Assembly (NCBI RefSeq): GCF_024807615.1
Contig: NZ_JANUCJ010000001.1
Location: 744,001 to 808,000, forward strand
Reading direction: 5' to 3'
Length of the DNA stretch: 64,000 nt
Source: Tsukamurella ocularis
Lineage (GTDB): Bacteria > Actinomycetota > Actinomycetes > Mycobacteriales > Mycobacteriaceae
A program made the translations under genes and the position numbers. How positions within the stretch are numbered: position 1 is the first letter of the stretch; every line of letters starts with the position of its first letter. This document shows, piece by piece, positions 9,245 to 18,176 of this stretch. Under the pieces are notes generated by a model. It saw nothing but the letters and a program-made list of their open reading frames with translations. It was not told where the DNA came from and did not search any database.

Positions 9245-9313
9245 ACCCCCGGTACGGGGTTACCGCACACAACATTTCGAGTGTTGCACCTTCGGCCGCT
9301 CGGACACGCCACC
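9227..9313 (-). tRNA. tRNA-Ser (anticodon CGA)
   Basis: An 87-base class II tRNA. The acceptor arms GGTGGCG and CGCCACC pair, the anticodon arm CAACA-CTCGAAA-TGTTG carries CGA, a long variable arm is present, and the T arm contains GGTTCAAATCC. It decodes UCG. The 3' CCA is not clearly encoded apart from the final bases of the acceptor. Confidence 0.93.
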
Positions 9314-9359
9314 GTCGGAGTACTTTACCGGAAGTCGCCCTCGACGCTAAATCGGCAGG

Positions 9360-9824
9360 TCAGTACCGGTGCGGTTGGAAGAAGTCGTGCAGCAGGGCCG
9401 CGCACTCTGCCGCCCGGACCCCGCCGCGCACCGTCACCCGGTGCGCGACGCGAGGGTCGCGGACCACGTCCCACACCGAGCCGACCGCACCGGTCTTGGG
9501 CTCGAAGGCACCGAAGACGAGGTGGCCGATACGCGCAGAGACCAGCGCGCCGGCGCACATGGCGCAGGGCTCCAGGGTGACGGCCAGGGTGCAGCCCTCG
9601 AGCCGCCAGCCGTCACCGAACCGCGTTGCGGCCTCTCGAATCGCGAGGATCTCCGCGTGCGCGGTCGGGTCGCCCAGCGCTTCGCGGCGGTTCCCCGCGA
9701 GCGCGAGCACGGCACCGTCGGGCCCGATGACAGCGGCGCCGACGGGGACGTCGTCGGGGCCCGCGAGGCCCGCTGCCTCGAGCGCGAGGCCCATCGCCGC
9801 GCGTTCGGCGTCCAGCAGCGCCAC
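9360..9824 (-). CDS. tadA: tRNA-specific adenosine deaminase
   Basis: A 154-residue zinc deaminase that converts A34 to inosine in tRNA-Arg(ACG). The zinc site is complete: HAEILAI (His and catalytic Glu near residue 51) and LEPCAMCAGA (two Cys near residues 81 and 84). The GTG start overlaps the stop of the upstream companion gene by one base (TAGTG), indicating translational coupling. Its substrate tRNA-Arg(ACG) is encoded in this window at 23824-23896. Confidence 0.93.
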   Translation of the reverse strand: MALLDAERAAMGLALEAAGLAGPDDVPVGAAVIGPDGAVLALAGNRREALGDPTAHAEILAIREAATRFGDGWRLEGCTLAVTLEPCAMCAGALVSARIGHLVFGAFEPKTGAVGSVWDVVRDPRVAHRVTVRGGVRAAECAALLHDFFQPHRY

Positions 9825-10342
9825 TAGCCCAGCGAGTCGAGGATCGCACCCAGCTCGGTATCGAACTGGAGCCGCTCGGCGATCACCTGGAGCTGCTCGT
9901 CGGGGTAGAGGTCCGGGTCGGCCAGCAGCACGCTGAGCTCCTGCTCGCCGAGGCCGAGGTCGGCGAGGATGCCGAGGTCGCCCTCGGGCCAGGGGTCGGT
10001 GTCCTCGATCTCCTCGGGGTCGATGTCCGGCACGTCGATGTTGAGCCGGTCGAGCGCCTGCACGGCGAGCTCGTCGAAGACGGCGGCCGTCGCGTCGGAG
10101 AGCAGCAGCCGCGAGTCCGAAGGCCCAGGGCGCACGATGACGAAGTACTCGTCGTCCACGTTGAGCAGGCCGATCACGGCGCCGGTCGCGCGCAGCGCCT
10201 TGAGTTCCTGCTCGGCCTTGGCGATGCTGCCCAACGCGGCGGGGTCGAGCAGGTGCACCGTCCAGGCGGTCTCCCCGCGGATCACGGCCACGGCGTAGCC
10301 GTCGGTGTCGTCGTAACGCTCCGGTGAGGTCTCTGCGGCCAT
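9824..10342 (-). CDS. tRNA adenosine deaminase-associated protein
   Basis: A 172-residue acidic protein of the family conserved next to tadA in Actinobacteria (TIGR03941-like). It begins with the segment YAVAVIRGETAWTVHLL and has a strongly acidic centre (DIDPEEIEDTDPWPEGD) followed by a helical C-terminus. The biochemical role is unknown; the fixed one-base overlap with tadA suggests that the two products act together. The ATG at 10342 is chosen because the family begins just before the SPERYDD segment; an upstream in-frame ATG at 10399 would overlap the promoter region of tyrA. Confidence 0.85.
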   Translation of the reverse strand: MAAETSPERYDDTDGYAVAVIRGETAWTVHLLDPAALGSIAKAEQELKALRATGAVIGLLNVDDEYFVIVRPGPSDSRLLLSDATAAVFDELAVQALDRLNIDVPDIDPEEIEDTDPWPEGDLGILADLGLGEQELSVLLADPDLYPDEQLQVIAERLQFDTELGAILDSLG

Positions 10343-10421
10343 GCAGAGAACCGTATCCGTAAACGCGCGTCCGCGACACGTCTCATACGGCTTCCTCACG
10401 CCGTTGTGGAACGCTGTCGGG

Positions 10422-11390
10422 GTGTCCGTGCAGCGTGCTCCTCATTCAGGCGTACCCGTATGCGTCCTCGGCCTCGGCCTCATCGGTGGCTCGATCCTCC
10501 GTGCGCTGGGGCGCGCGGGGCGTCCCGCCTACGGCTGGAACCGTTCGGCCTCCGCCGTCGACGATGCAGGGGCCGCGGGCTTCGACGCCTCGTCGGACCT
10601 CGCGGCGACGCTGCGCCGCGCGGAGGAGGGCGGACACGTCATCGTCGTCGCGGTGCCCGTCCCCGCGCTCGACGGCGTGCTCGCGGCCGTCGCCGAGCAC
10701 GCCCCGAACGCCTGGCTGACCGACGCGGTGAGCGTGAAGGGCGCCGTCGCGCGGCGGGTCGCCGCCGCCGGCCTGACGGGGCGGTACGCGGGCGGCCACC
10801 CGATGGCCGGAACCGCCTTCTCCGGCTGGGAGGCCACCGACGCCTCGCTGTTCGACGGCGCGACCTGGGTGGTCACCGCCGACGCGGAGACCCCCGCGGC
10901 GGCCTGGCGCCTCGCGGCCTCCGTGGGCCTGGACTGCGGTGCAGTGATCGTGCCCGCCGGCTCCACCGAGCACGACGCGGCGGTCGCGCGGATCTCGCAC
11001 TCGGTGCATCTGGTGGCCGAGGCCGTCGCGATCACGGCGGAGCTCGACCCGGCCGCGAAGCAGCTGGCCCTGTCGCTGGCCGCGAGCAGCTTCCGCGACG
11101 TCACGCGGGTGGCGGGCACCGCACCGTCGCTGGTGAACGCGATGTGTGAGGCGAACGCCGAGGCCCTGCTCGACGCGCTAGACGACACCATCGCCGAGCT
11201 GATCGCCGCCCGCGCCGAACTCGCCGTGCAGGGCACCGTCGGCGACATCACCGAACGCGGCTACGCGGCCCGCAGGCGGTACGAGAACGCCCGCCGCACC
11301 CCCTTCACCCCCGTGCTCGACGGGGCGGGGTGGCAGCGGGCGCTGCGCGAGGCCGGTCACGCCGGCGGCGTGATCACAGCGCTCGACTGA
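10422..11390 (+). CDS. tyrA: prephenate dehydrogenase
   Basis: A 322-residue enzyme of tyrosine synthesis that oxidatively decarboxylates prephenate to 4-hydroxyphenylpyruvate with NAD(P). The N-terminal Rossmann fold has GLGLIGGS, the substrate region has the GGHPMAGT motif, and the helical C-terminal dimerisation domain includes the FRDVTRVA segment. GTG at 10422 (alternative GTG 6 bp later) fits the family N-terminus, as the glycine-rich loop then starts near residue 18. The gene is divergent from the tadA companion, the same order as in mycobacteria. Confidence 0.9.
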   Translation: MSVQRAPHSGVPVCVLGLGLIGGSILRALGRAGRPAYGWNRSASAVDDAGAAGFDASSDLAATLRRAEEGGHVIVVAVPVPALDGVLAAVAEHAPNAWLTDAVSVKGAVARRVAAAGLTGRYAGGHPMAGTAFSGWEATDASLFDGATWVVTADAETPAAAWRLAASVGLDCGAVIVPAGSTEHDAAVARISHSVHLVAEAVAITAELDPAAKQLALSLAASSFRDVTRVAGTAPSLVNAMCEANAEALLDALDDTIAELIAARAELAVQGTVGDITERGYAARRRYENARRTPFTPVLDGAGWQRALREAGHAGGVITALD

Positions 11391-12005
11391 CTACTCGACA
11401 CGGCGCGAGAGCCCCGGGTAGTCGACGACGAATCCGTCGGCGTCGACGGAGATCTTCGAGCTGCTGATCGGGGAGATCACCGTAATGCCGTCGGCGGCAC
11501 CGTCGTAGTTGATGACCGTCTCCTTGACCGCGAGCGTCGGCAGGTCGACGTACACGACCGGCACGTCGATCTCCTCCGGGTGGCTCTGCAGGTCGAATCG
11601 GCGGATCGTGAGGGCGTTGAAGAACGCGGATCTGAGCACGTCGACGCTGAGCGCACCGGAGAAGAAACCGCGTTCCGCGCCCTGTGCGCCCTGGACCAGC
11701 CAATGGTTCTCGCCGTCGCGGGCGATCGTCACCTGCGACTCGCCGGCCGCAGTGAGGGCGTGCACGGAGAGGCGCTTGGTGACGCCCTCGTCGTCGGTGA
11801 CCAGGTCGTACGAGGCGTTGAAGGCGGGGCCGTCGGCCGACGGGGCCGCGATGATCCGGCCGTAGGCCTTGATCCGGTCGCCCGTCAGCTGCACGCGGAC
11901 CGACTCCAGGAGGTTCCCGTCCTCGGAACGCCAGGTGAGGATCCTGGGCCAGCTCGCGCCGGTGATCACGGTGGCCACTGCGTCTGCGGATGAAGGGGTG
12001 CTCAC
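11391..12005 (-). CDS. putative glycolipid-binding protein (PF06475-like)
   Basis: A 204-residue soluble protein. It resembles the glycolipid-binding family: an early W in the ILTWRSEDG strand, a central DVLRSAFFNALTIRRFDL segment that matches the characteristic F-N-(T/A)-L-(P/T)-IRRL core, and the C-terminal VDADGFVVDYPGLSRRV signature. The biological ligand is unknown. The stop abuts the tyrA stop (adjacent bases), so the two genes are convergent. Confidence 0.7.
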   Translation of the reverse strand: MSTPSSADAVATVITGASWPRILTWRSEDGNLLESVRVQLTGDRIKAYGRIIAAPSADGPAFNASYDLVTDDEGVTKRLSVHALTAAGESQVTIARDGENHWLVQGAQGAERGFFSGALSVDVLRSAFFNALTIRRFDLQSHPEEIDVPVVYVDLPTLAVKETVINYDGAADGITVISPISSSKISVDADGFVVDYPGLSRRVE

Positions 12006-12042
12006 GCCCCTACGGTAACCCCTCGCATCCGGCGCGAACGAA

Positions 12043-12095
12043 CCCCTGTGGCCGCCACTCGGTCAGCGCTATCGCTGTGCCGGCGCTCACAGGGG
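12043..12095. terminator. long imperfect stem-loop between Rid and glycolipid-binding genes
   Basis: An 8-base outer stem (CCCCTGTG at 12043-12050 with CACAGGGG at 12088-12095) encloses a smaller hairpin (CAGCG-CTAT-CGCTG). It lies downstream of the Rid gene and just upstream of the glycolipid-binding gene on the same strand, so it may end the DUF6918-Rid transcript. No T-run follows. Confidence 0.4.
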
Positions 12096-12125
12096 CTCTG
12101 CGTCACGCGAGCCCGTCGCGCCCGC

Positions 12126-12518
12126 TCAGAGTGCCGCGACGGCCTCCAGCTCGACCACCTGATCGTCGTACCGCAGCCGGCTGACGCCGACGATCGACAC
12201 GGGCGGCAGGTCCACGAAGACCTCGGCCAACGTCTCGCCCGCGACCTGCAGGTCCACCTGCAAGTGCTCGGCGACGAACACCGTCAGTCGCGCGACGGCG
12301 GACAGCTGTGCACCGCGCTCACCCAGGATCACCCGGAGGTTCGCCACGGCCGCGCGGACCTGCCCCTGGACGTCGCCGGGGGCGACGGTCGTGCCGCCCT
12401 GGTCGAGCGGCGCCACACCCGCGACGTGCAGGGTGGCGCCCGCGGACACTGTCGCGCTGTAGGCGTGCTCGACCGCGGTGGTCAGCTGGTCCGAGCCGTG
12501 GAGCTGTACGTCGCCCAT
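12126..12518 (-). CDS. Rid family (YjgF/YER057c) protein
   Basis: A 130-residue protein with the Rid fold: the HVAGVAPLDQGG loop, the QVRAAVANLRVILGERGAQL helix and the VDLPPVSIVGVSRL strand. Proteins of the RidA branch hydrolyse reactive 2-aminoacrylate-type imines, relying on an Arg in the (S/C)R(A/V) motif; here the equivalent region reads VSRLRYD, so it may belong to another Rid subgroup. It starts 2 bp after the DUF6918 gene, so the two form an operon. Confidence 0.75.
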   Translation of the reverse strand: MGDVQLHGSDQLTTAVEHAYSATVSAGATLHVAGVAPLDQGGTTVAPGDVQGQVRAAVANLRVILGERGAQLSAVARLTVFVAEHLQVDLQVAGETLAEVFVDLPPVSIVGVSRLRYDDQVVELEAVAAL

Positions 12519-12520
12519 GA

Positions 12521-12961
12521 TCAGGCGGCGTTCTTCTGGACGGCCGCGCCGACGCGCGGGAGCGCCGCGACGACGTTCTCCTTGGCCTTGCCGCGCAGGC
12601 TCGAGTAGGCCTTGCGGAGCGCGGGCTGGCTGGTGGACTCGGCCTTCTTGTCGGTGACCGCAAGCAGCGCGTCGCCGACCGCGTCGCCGCGGGCCGCGAG
12701 GAACTGGCCGAAGTCGCCGGGGCCCTGGGCCTGGAACTCGGTCCAGAACGGGTCGAGCGCGGCGGCGAAGTCGGGGAGCAGCTTGGTCAGCGCCGACTCG
12801 ATGACGGTCGGCGAGACCTTCTTCACCGCGGCGTACGCGGTCTTGATGACGGTGCCCGACAGGCCGCTCTTGTCGCCCACCTCGGATTCGACGACCGACG
12901 CGAAGTCGGCGACGACGGCCGGCTGGCGCGCGGGATCGAGGAGCGTGGTGGTCAGCGACAT
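12521..12961 (-). CDS. DUF6918 family protein
   Basis: A 146-residue, mostly helical protein. The N-terminus (LTTTLLDPARQPAVVADF) and the segment GLSGTVIKTAYAAVKKVSP match a small family conserved in Mycobacteriales with no assigned function. It has no signal peptide or membrane helix. The ATG at 12961 has a GGAGG about 8 nt upstream. It is the first gene of an operon with the Rid protein. Confidence 0.7.
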   Translation of the reverse strand: MSLTTTLLDPARQPAVVADFASVVESEVGDKSGLSGTVIKTAYAAVKKVSPTVIESALTKLLPDFAAALDPFWTEFQAQGPGDFGQFLAARGDAVGDALLAVTDKKAESTSQPALRKAYSSLRGKAKENVVAALPRVGAAVQKNAA

Positions 12962-13063
12962 GGGGTACCTCCGGGTCTTGCGGTCGATTGCGATAACGAG
13001 CTTATCGGGCCTCACGGCGGCGTGCGGAGTGCTGAATCCACGCTGAGCCGGACCCGCCGGGAA

Positions 13064-13098
13064 TGCAACCGTTCTGCATCGGATCTGCAACAACCGCA
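13064..13098. promoter_or_regulatory. TGCAAC half-sites upstream of the CocE-type hydrolase
   Basis: TGCAACCGTTCTGCA (13064-13078) and TGCAACAACCGCA (13086-13098) lie 62-96 bp before the hydrolase start. The same TGCAAC word forms a perfect inverted repeat in front of the aldehyde dehydrogenase at 16479-16493. I infer a shared operator for the GAF-domain regulator encoded between the two genes. Confidence 0.4.
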
Positions 13099-13159
13099 CC
13101 CGCGGTTTGTGAGGTATGTCACCCGTGATCTAAGTTGACGATTGAAGGAAGGGGTTGCA

Positions 13160-15187
13160 ATGGTGACCAGCCGATCCGGTAGAGCGAACGCACGACTGTC
13201 CGGCGTGCGCTTCCCGCTCTGGGACCGCAGCCCCTCGCTGCCCGCCCCGTCGGGCGGCGAACACCACCCACGCGTCGACCACACGCTCCCCCTCGGCGAC
13301 CCCACCGGCGGCGCCGACGCCCTCGCCTGGCGCGAGGCCGTCGACGGCCGGCTCACGTATCCGCGCGTCCACATCGACCGCAACGTCGACATCCGCATGT
13401 CCGACGGTGTCGTCCTGCGCGCGACCGTCGTGCGGCCCGCCGAGCTCGACGGGGTGCCCGTCGAACGCCCCTACCCCGCGATCCTCAACCTCAACCCGTA
13501 CAACCGGATGATCGTCGACGCGATCGACGAGACCACGCACGCCGCCTTCGTCGGGCCGGCGCTGACCAACGCTTCGAAGGCGCTCACGGGCGGCACCGTC
13601 GACTTCTCGGGCGGCCTGCTGCAGGGCTTCGGCATCAACCGTCGCCTGGTGCGCAGCGGCTACGTGCAGGTGATCGTCGACGTGCGCGGCACGGGCACCT
13701 CGCACGGCGTGTGGCAGATCCTCGGCCCGCGCGAGCAACAGGACTCCGTCGAGGTGCTGGGCTGGGCCCGCGCGCAGAACTGGTGCGACGGGAAGCTCGG
13801 CATGGGCGGCTGGTCGTACTCCGCGATCAACTCGCTGCAGGCCGCGGGCCATGCGCCGGAGGGCCTGGGCGCGGTCTTCGCGATCGAGGGCAGCGAGGAC
13901 ATCGTCCGCGACATCTACATCACCGGCGGCCTCCCGTCGGTGTTCATCCCGCTCTGGCTCGGCGCGGTGAACGCGCTCAAGTGGCTCTACAACCCCCGCA
14001 CGCTGCTCCGTGACACCGTGAACGGCAACGTCTTCCGCTGGTTGCACAGCCGGATCGTCTCGCCCGCCACGGAGATTCCGTCGGTGGTGAGTGGCGTGCT
14101 CACCGGCCGCGATCCCCGCGTCAACGACAATCCTTACTTCACCGAGCGGAACGCGAGCATCGAGTCGATCACCGCGCCCACCTTCCTGTTCGGCGGCTGG
14201 CACGACCTCTTCGGGCGCAGCACGCCCCGGACCTTCGACCGCCTGAACCTGCCGGCGGGGCGCAAGCAGATGGTGATCACCGACGGCTTCCACGTCGACA
14301 TGGGCGCCGGCTTCGGCGGCACCCAGGCGCCGCCGCGCATCGACGTCCTGGAGCGGGCCTGGTACGACCGCTGGCTCAAGGACATCGACAACGGCGTCGA
14401 CCGCTACGGCCCCGTCACCCTGCAGCAGCAGGGCGGTGGCTGGACCGCCGGCGAGTCCTTCCCCCGCCCCGGCGCCCGCACCCGGCGGCTCTACGCGACC
14501 CCGGCACCGTCGGGCACGGCGGAGCACGCGAAGTACGACGGTGGCCTCGCGACCTTCCCGGCGCGCCGGCAGGCGTCTGCGTCCACGCGGATCGACCTCC
14601 GCGGCCTGGCCTCGCCCGACCTGACGCAGGTACTCGCGGGCCTGACCAAGGCCGTCCCCGCGCTGGCGCACGCCGGCGTGCAGGAGCGCGGCGCGATCTC
14701 CTTCACCTCCCCTCCGGCCGCGGTGCCGGTGCAGCTGAGCGGCGCGATCAACGTGCACCTCGTGACGCGGTGCGAGGGCGAGGAGGCGATCTGGGCGGTC
14801 ACGGTCAACGACGTCGCGCCCGACGGCACGTCGACGGTGCTCTCGGGCGGCGCCCTCATGGCCTCGAACCGGGCGCTCGACCCCGCGCGCAGCACCTACG
14901 ATCTCGACGGCGAGCTGCTCGGCGCCTTCCACCCGCTCACCTGGTCGGCGAAGCAGAAGGTCGTGCCGGGCGAGACGATCGAGCTCGACGTCGACGTGGT
15001 GCCCACCGACGCCCTGCTCGAGGAGGGCCACCGCCTGCGCGTGGACGTCTACGCCGGCAGCGTGCCGCGCTACCTGGCGACGGTCCCCGATCTGGTGAAG
15101 ACGCGGTTCGGCAAGCAGACGGTGCTGCTCAGCCCCGAGCAGCCGTCGTACGTGAGTCTGCAGATCGTGGGCGATCCGGGCTGGTGA
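13160..15187 (+). CDS. CocE/NonD family serine hydrolase
   Basis: A 675-residue alpha/beta hydrolase of the X-Pro dipeptidyl-peptidase/cocaine-esterase group. The nucleophile Ser is in GMGGWSYSAINS near residue 223, the Asp in GGWHDLFG, and the His in DGFHVDMG near residue 379. A C-terminal jelly-roll domain (from about residue 430) is typical of the family. Substrates are esters or amides, not predictable here. There is no obvious signal peptide. The ATG at 13160 has AAGGAAGGGG 5 nt upstream. The regulator gene follows after 31 bp. Confidence 0.87.
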   Translation: MVTSRSGRANARLSGVRFPLWDRSPSLPAPSGGEHHPRVDHTLPLGDPTGGADALAWREAVDGRLTYPRVHIDRNVDIRMSDGVVLRATVVRPAELDGVPVERPYPAILNLNPYNRMIVDAIDETTHAAFVGPALTNASKALTGGTVDFSGGLLQGFGINRRLVRSGYVQVIVDVRGTGTSHGVWQILGPREQQDSVEVLGWARAQNWCDGKLGMGGWSYSAINSLQAAGHAPEGLGAVFAIEGSEDIVRDIYITGGLPSVFIPLWLGAVNALKWLYNPRTLLRDTVNGNVFRWLHSRIVSPATEIPSVVSGVLTGRDPRVNDNPYFTERNASIESITAPTFLFGGWHDLFGRSTPRTFDRLNLPAGRKQMVITDGFHVDMGAGFGGTQAPPRIDVLERAWYDRWLKDIDNGVDRYGPVTLQQQGGGWTAGESFPRPGARTRRLYATPAPSGTAEHAKYDGGLATFPARRQASASTRIDLRGLASPDLTQVLAGLTKAVPALAHAGVQERGAISFTSPPAAVPVQLSGAINVHLVTRCEGEEAIWAVTVNDVAPDGTSTVLSGGALMASNRALDPARSTYDLDGELLGAFHPLTWSAKQKVVPGETIELDVDVVPTDALLEEGHRLRVDVYAGSVPRYLATVPDLVKTRFGKQTVLLSPEQPSYVSLQIVGDPGW

Positions 15188-15218
15188 CGGCCCGTCGAGG
15201 GCTATCGTCGAGTCCACG

Positions 15219-16451
15219 ATGGTGACCGGTTCCCGAGCCGTCGCGTCCGCGGGTGCGGCCGCGCGGCTGCACAGCATGTTCGTCGACGGTGCGGTCGACG
15301 AGTCGACGCTGCGCGCGTCCCAGCTACGGCATCTCATCGCGGAGAGCTGGCAGCGCAGCCGCGACCTGGGCGTGAACCCGGACGGGGAGGCACCGTCGGG
15401 CGACTGTGCGCTCGACGCCCTGCGCGCCCGTAACCCGCTGTCGGGCGTGATGCCCGTGATCCGCAGGCTGCTCGTCGACGATTCCGCCGGCGCGATGGTG
15501 GCCGTGGGCGACCGGGACGGGACGCTCCTGTGGGTGGAGGGCGACGGTGCCGCCGTCCGCCGGGCCGCCGCCATGAACTTCATCCCCGGCGCGAACTGGA
15601 GCGAGACCGCGGCCGGCACGAACGCGCCCGGCACCGCGCTCGCGCTCGACACCGAGGTGCAGATCGCCGGGTCGGAGCACTTCGCCCGGCGCGCGCACCG
15701 GTGGAACTGCACCGCCGTCCCGGTGCACGATCCGGTGACCCGCGCGCCGATCGGCGTGCTCGACGTGACCGGCGGCCCCGAGGTGGCGACGCCGCAGGCC
15801 CTGGCCCTGGTGCGGGCCGCGGCGATGGCCGTCGAGGGGCAGCTGGCGATCCTCCGCCTGGCCCCGCCCGCCCCCGCGGCGGGCCCGCGGTTGCGGCTGC
15901 TGGGCGGCCGGCCGGTGCTGGAGCGGGACGGCCGGGAGGCGCCGCTGACGGGCCGGCACGCCGACATCCTCGCGCTGCTCGCGCGGCATCCGGAGGGCCT
16001 CACCGCCGACCACCTGGCTCTGCTTCTCGACGAGCGCGACCTCGACGTGGTGACGGTCCGCGCGGAGGTCTCCCGGCTGCGCAAGACGGTCGGCGCCGAC
16101 CTGCTGGGCTCGCGCCCGTATCGGCTGCTGCGCCCGCTCGCCTCCGACGCCGACGACGCCGCGCGCGCCATCCGCGCGGGCCGCGTCGGGGACGCCCTCG
16201 CCGTCTACCGCGGGCCACTGCTCCCCAACTCCGCGGCTCCCGGCGTCGCGCGCCTGCGCACCGAGCTGGCGGGGAGTCTGCGCTCGGCCGTGCTCGCGAG
16301 CCGGGACCTGGGCCTGCTCCGACGGTGGCTCGACCTGCCCGACGCGCGCGACGACGAGCACGGCTGGCGGGTGCTGCGCGCGCACGGCGATGCGCGGGCG
16401 CGCGCCGAGGCCGACGGACGGCTCGCGGCGATCGCCATCGACCTGGCCTAA
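15219..16451 (+). CDS. GAF-domain regulator with C-terminal winged helix (AcoR-like N-terminus)
   Basis: A 410-residue regulator. Residues about 35-210 resemble the sensory part of AcoR-type activators: the AESWQRSRDLGV entry and the NFIPGANWSETAAGTNAPGTAL signature of their GAF domain. No AAA+ sigma-54 domain follows; instead residues 225-320 look like a winged helix (RHADILALLARHPEGLTADHLA, then VTVRAEVSRLRKTVG) with a short helical tail. Such proteins regulate alcohol or aldehyde catabolism genes. The position between the hydrolase and the aldehyde dehydrogenase, each preceded by TGCAAC repeats, suggests it controls both. Confidence 0.8.
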   Translation: MVTGSRAVASAGAAARLHSMFVDGAVDESTLRASQLRHLIAESWQRSRDLGVNPDGEAPSGDCALDALRARNPLSGVMPVIRRLLVDDSAGAMVAVGDRDGTLLWVEGDGAAVRRAAAMNFIPGANWSETAAGTNAPGTALALDTEVQIAGSEHFARRAHRWNCTAVPVHDPVTRAPIGVLDVTGGPEVATPQALALVRAAAMAVEGQLAILRLAPPAPAAGPRLRLLGGRPVLERDGREAPLTGRHADILALLARHPEGLTADHLALLLDERDLDVVTVRAEVSRLRKTVGADLLGSRPYRLLRPLASDADDAARAIRAGRVGDALAVYRGPLLPNSAAPGVARLRTELAGSLRSAVLASRDLGLLRRWLDLPDARDDEHGWRVLRAHGDARARAEADGRLAAIAIDLA

Positions 16452-16468
16452 CCTGGGCGGATCGACGC

Positions 16469-16493
16469 TGCAACCGACTGCAACGGTGTTGCA
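16469..16493. promoter_or_regulatory. inverted-repeat operator before aldehyde dehydrogenase
   Basis: TGCAAC-GGT-GTTGCA (16479-16493) is a perfect 6-3-6 inverted repeat, and a further TGCAAC half-site sits exactly 10 bp upstream (16469-16474), one helical turn away. It lies 60-84 bp before the dehydrogenase start, a normal position for an activator. Confidence 0.55.
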
Positions 16494-16552
16494 ACGGTCA
16501 CTGCGTAGGGTGAACTGTGACTGATATCACGCCACTCATCTGGAGGTCCCCC

Positions 16553-18076
16553 ATGACCGTTTACGCACGCCCCGGCGCGGCCGGCTCGCTCATGAGCTAC
16601 CAGTCCCGCTACGACAACTGGATCGGCGGCGAGTGGGTCGCCCCGGTCAAGGGACAGTACTTCGAGAACGTCACCCCGGTCACCGGCCAGGGCTTCTGCG
16701 AGGTGGCGCGGTCCACCGCCGAGGACATCGAGCTGGCGTTGGACGCTGCGCACGCGGCCGCTCCCGCCTGGGGCAAGACCGCGCCGGCCGTCCGCGCGGG
16801 GATCCTGCTCAAGATCGCCGACCGGATGGAGGCCAATCTCGAGTCGATCGCCCTCGCCGAGTCCTGGGACAACGGCAAGCCGATCCGCGAGACCCTCAAC
16901 GCCGACATCCCTCTCGCCATCGACCACTTCCGCTACTTCGCGTCGTGCCTGCGCTCCCAGGAGGGCGGGATCTCGGAGATCGACGAGAACACTGTCGCGT
17001 ACCACTTCCACGAGCCGCTCGGCGTGGTCGGCCAGATCATCCCGTGGAACTTCCCGATCCTCATGGCGGTGTGGAAGCTGGCGCCCGCGCTGGCCGCCGG
17101 CAACGCGATCGTGTTGAAGCCCGCCGAGCAGACCCCGGTCTCGGTGCTGTACCTGTGGTCGCTCATCGGCGACCTGCTGCCCGCGGGCGTGGTGAACATC
17201 GTCAACGGCTTCGGCCTCGAGGCCGGCAAGCCGCTGGCCTCGTCGAAGCGGATCCGCAAGATCGCCTTCACCGGTGAGACCACCACGGGCAAGCTGATCG
17301 CGGGCTACGCCGCCGACAACCTCATCCCCGTGACCCTGGAGCTGGGCGGCAAGAGCCCGAACGTCTTCTTCAAGGACGTCATGGCTGCGAACGACGACTA
17401 CCAGGACAAGGCCCTCGAGGGCTTCACGATGTTCGCGCTGAACCAGGGCGAGGTGTGCACCTGCCCGTCGCGCGCGCTGCTGGAGAAGCCGATCTTCGAC
17501 GAGTTCCTCGAGCTCGGCTCCATCCGCACCAAGTCGATCATCCAGGGCGACCCACTGGACACCGACACCATGATCGGCGCGCAGGCCTCGAAGGAGCAGC
17601 ACGAGAAGATCCTGTCGTACATCGAGATCGGCAAGAACGAGGGCGCGACGCTGGTGACGGGCGGCGAGGCGGCCGACCTGGGCGGCGACCTCTCCGGCGG
17701 CTACTACATCCAGCCGACCATCTTCTCCGGCACCAACGACATGCGGATCTTCCAGGAGGAGATCTTCGGGCCCGTGCTCGCGGTGACGTCCTTCGACGGC
17801 TACGACAACGCGATGGAGATCGCCAACGACACCCGCTACGGCCTCGGCGCCGGCGTGTGGTCGCGCAACGGCGACGTCGCCTACCGCGCGGGCCGCGACA
17901 TCCAGGCCGGCCGCGTCTGGACGAACACCTACCACCAGTACCCGGCGCACGCGGCGTTCGGCGGCTACAAGGACTCGGGCATCGGCCGTGAGAACCACAA
18001 GATGATGCTCGATCACTACCAGCAGACCAAGAACCTGCTGGTCTCCTACGCACCGGGCGCTCAGGGCTTCTTCTGA
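16553..18076 (+). CDS. NAD-dependent aldehyde dehydrogenase (ExaC/AldB type)
   Basis: A 507-residue cytoplasmic enzyme oxidising aldehydes such as acetaldehyde to acids. It has the PWNFP segment, the GETTTGK nucleotide-binding turn, the general-base Glu in LELGGKSPN near residue 266, and the catalytic Cys in GEVCTCPS near residue 303; a second Cys two residues later is usual in the ExaC/AldB group. The ATG at 16553 follows GGAGG by 6 nt. Upstream repeats and the adjacent GAF regulator suggest induction by the substrate. In many relatives a DUF779 gene is directly adjacent; here it is 3.8 kb away at 21847-22227. Confidence 0.93.
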   Translation: MTVYARPGAAGSLMSYQSRYDNWIGGEWVAPVKGQYFENVTPVTGQGFCEVARSTAEDIELALDAAHAAAPAWGKTAPAVRAGILLKIADRMEANLESIALAESWDNGKPIRETLNADIPLAIDHFRYFASCLRSQEGGISEIDENTVAYHFHEPLGVVGQIIPWNFPILMAVWKLAPALAAGNAIVLKPAEQTPVSVLYLWSLIGDLLPAGVVNIVNGFGLEAGKPLASSKRIRKIAFTGETTTGKLIAGYAADNLIPVTLELGGKSPNVFFKDVMAANDDYQDKALEGFTMFALNQGEVCTCPSRALLEKPIFDEFLELGSIRTKSIIQGDPLDTDTMIGAQASKEQHEKILSYIEIGKNEGATLVTGGEAADLGGDLSGGYYIQPTIFSGTNDMRIFQEEIFGPVLAVTSFDGYDNAMEIANDTRYGLGAGVWSRNGDVAYRAGRDIQAGRVWTNTYHQYPAHAAFGGYKDSGIGRENHKMMLDHYQQTKNLLVSYAPGAQGFF

Positions 18077-18106
18077 TCCCCTGCCCGGGCAACGCCTGGG
18101 GTGTCC

Positions 18107-18141
18107 GCGGCGCCGTCCCCGATATCCGGGGGCGGCGCCGC
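18107..18141. terminator. GC-rich hairpin between convergent genes
   Basis: Arms 18107-18120 and 18128-18141 pair at 13 of 14 positions around a 7-base loop. The hairpin sits between the ends of the aldehyde dehydrogenase and the GGDEF gene, and can act in both directions. No T-run is present, as is common in high-GC actinobacteria. Confidence 0.6.
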
Positions 18142-18176
18142 TCGCACGTCCGGGCGGACCTGCCCGACGGTGCCCG

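Noticed and set aside
13130-16171. 1013-codon frame on the minus strand across the hydrolase and regulator
   Set aside because: It runs through two well-supported genes on the other strand and has only low-complexity Arg/Ala/Gly sequence.
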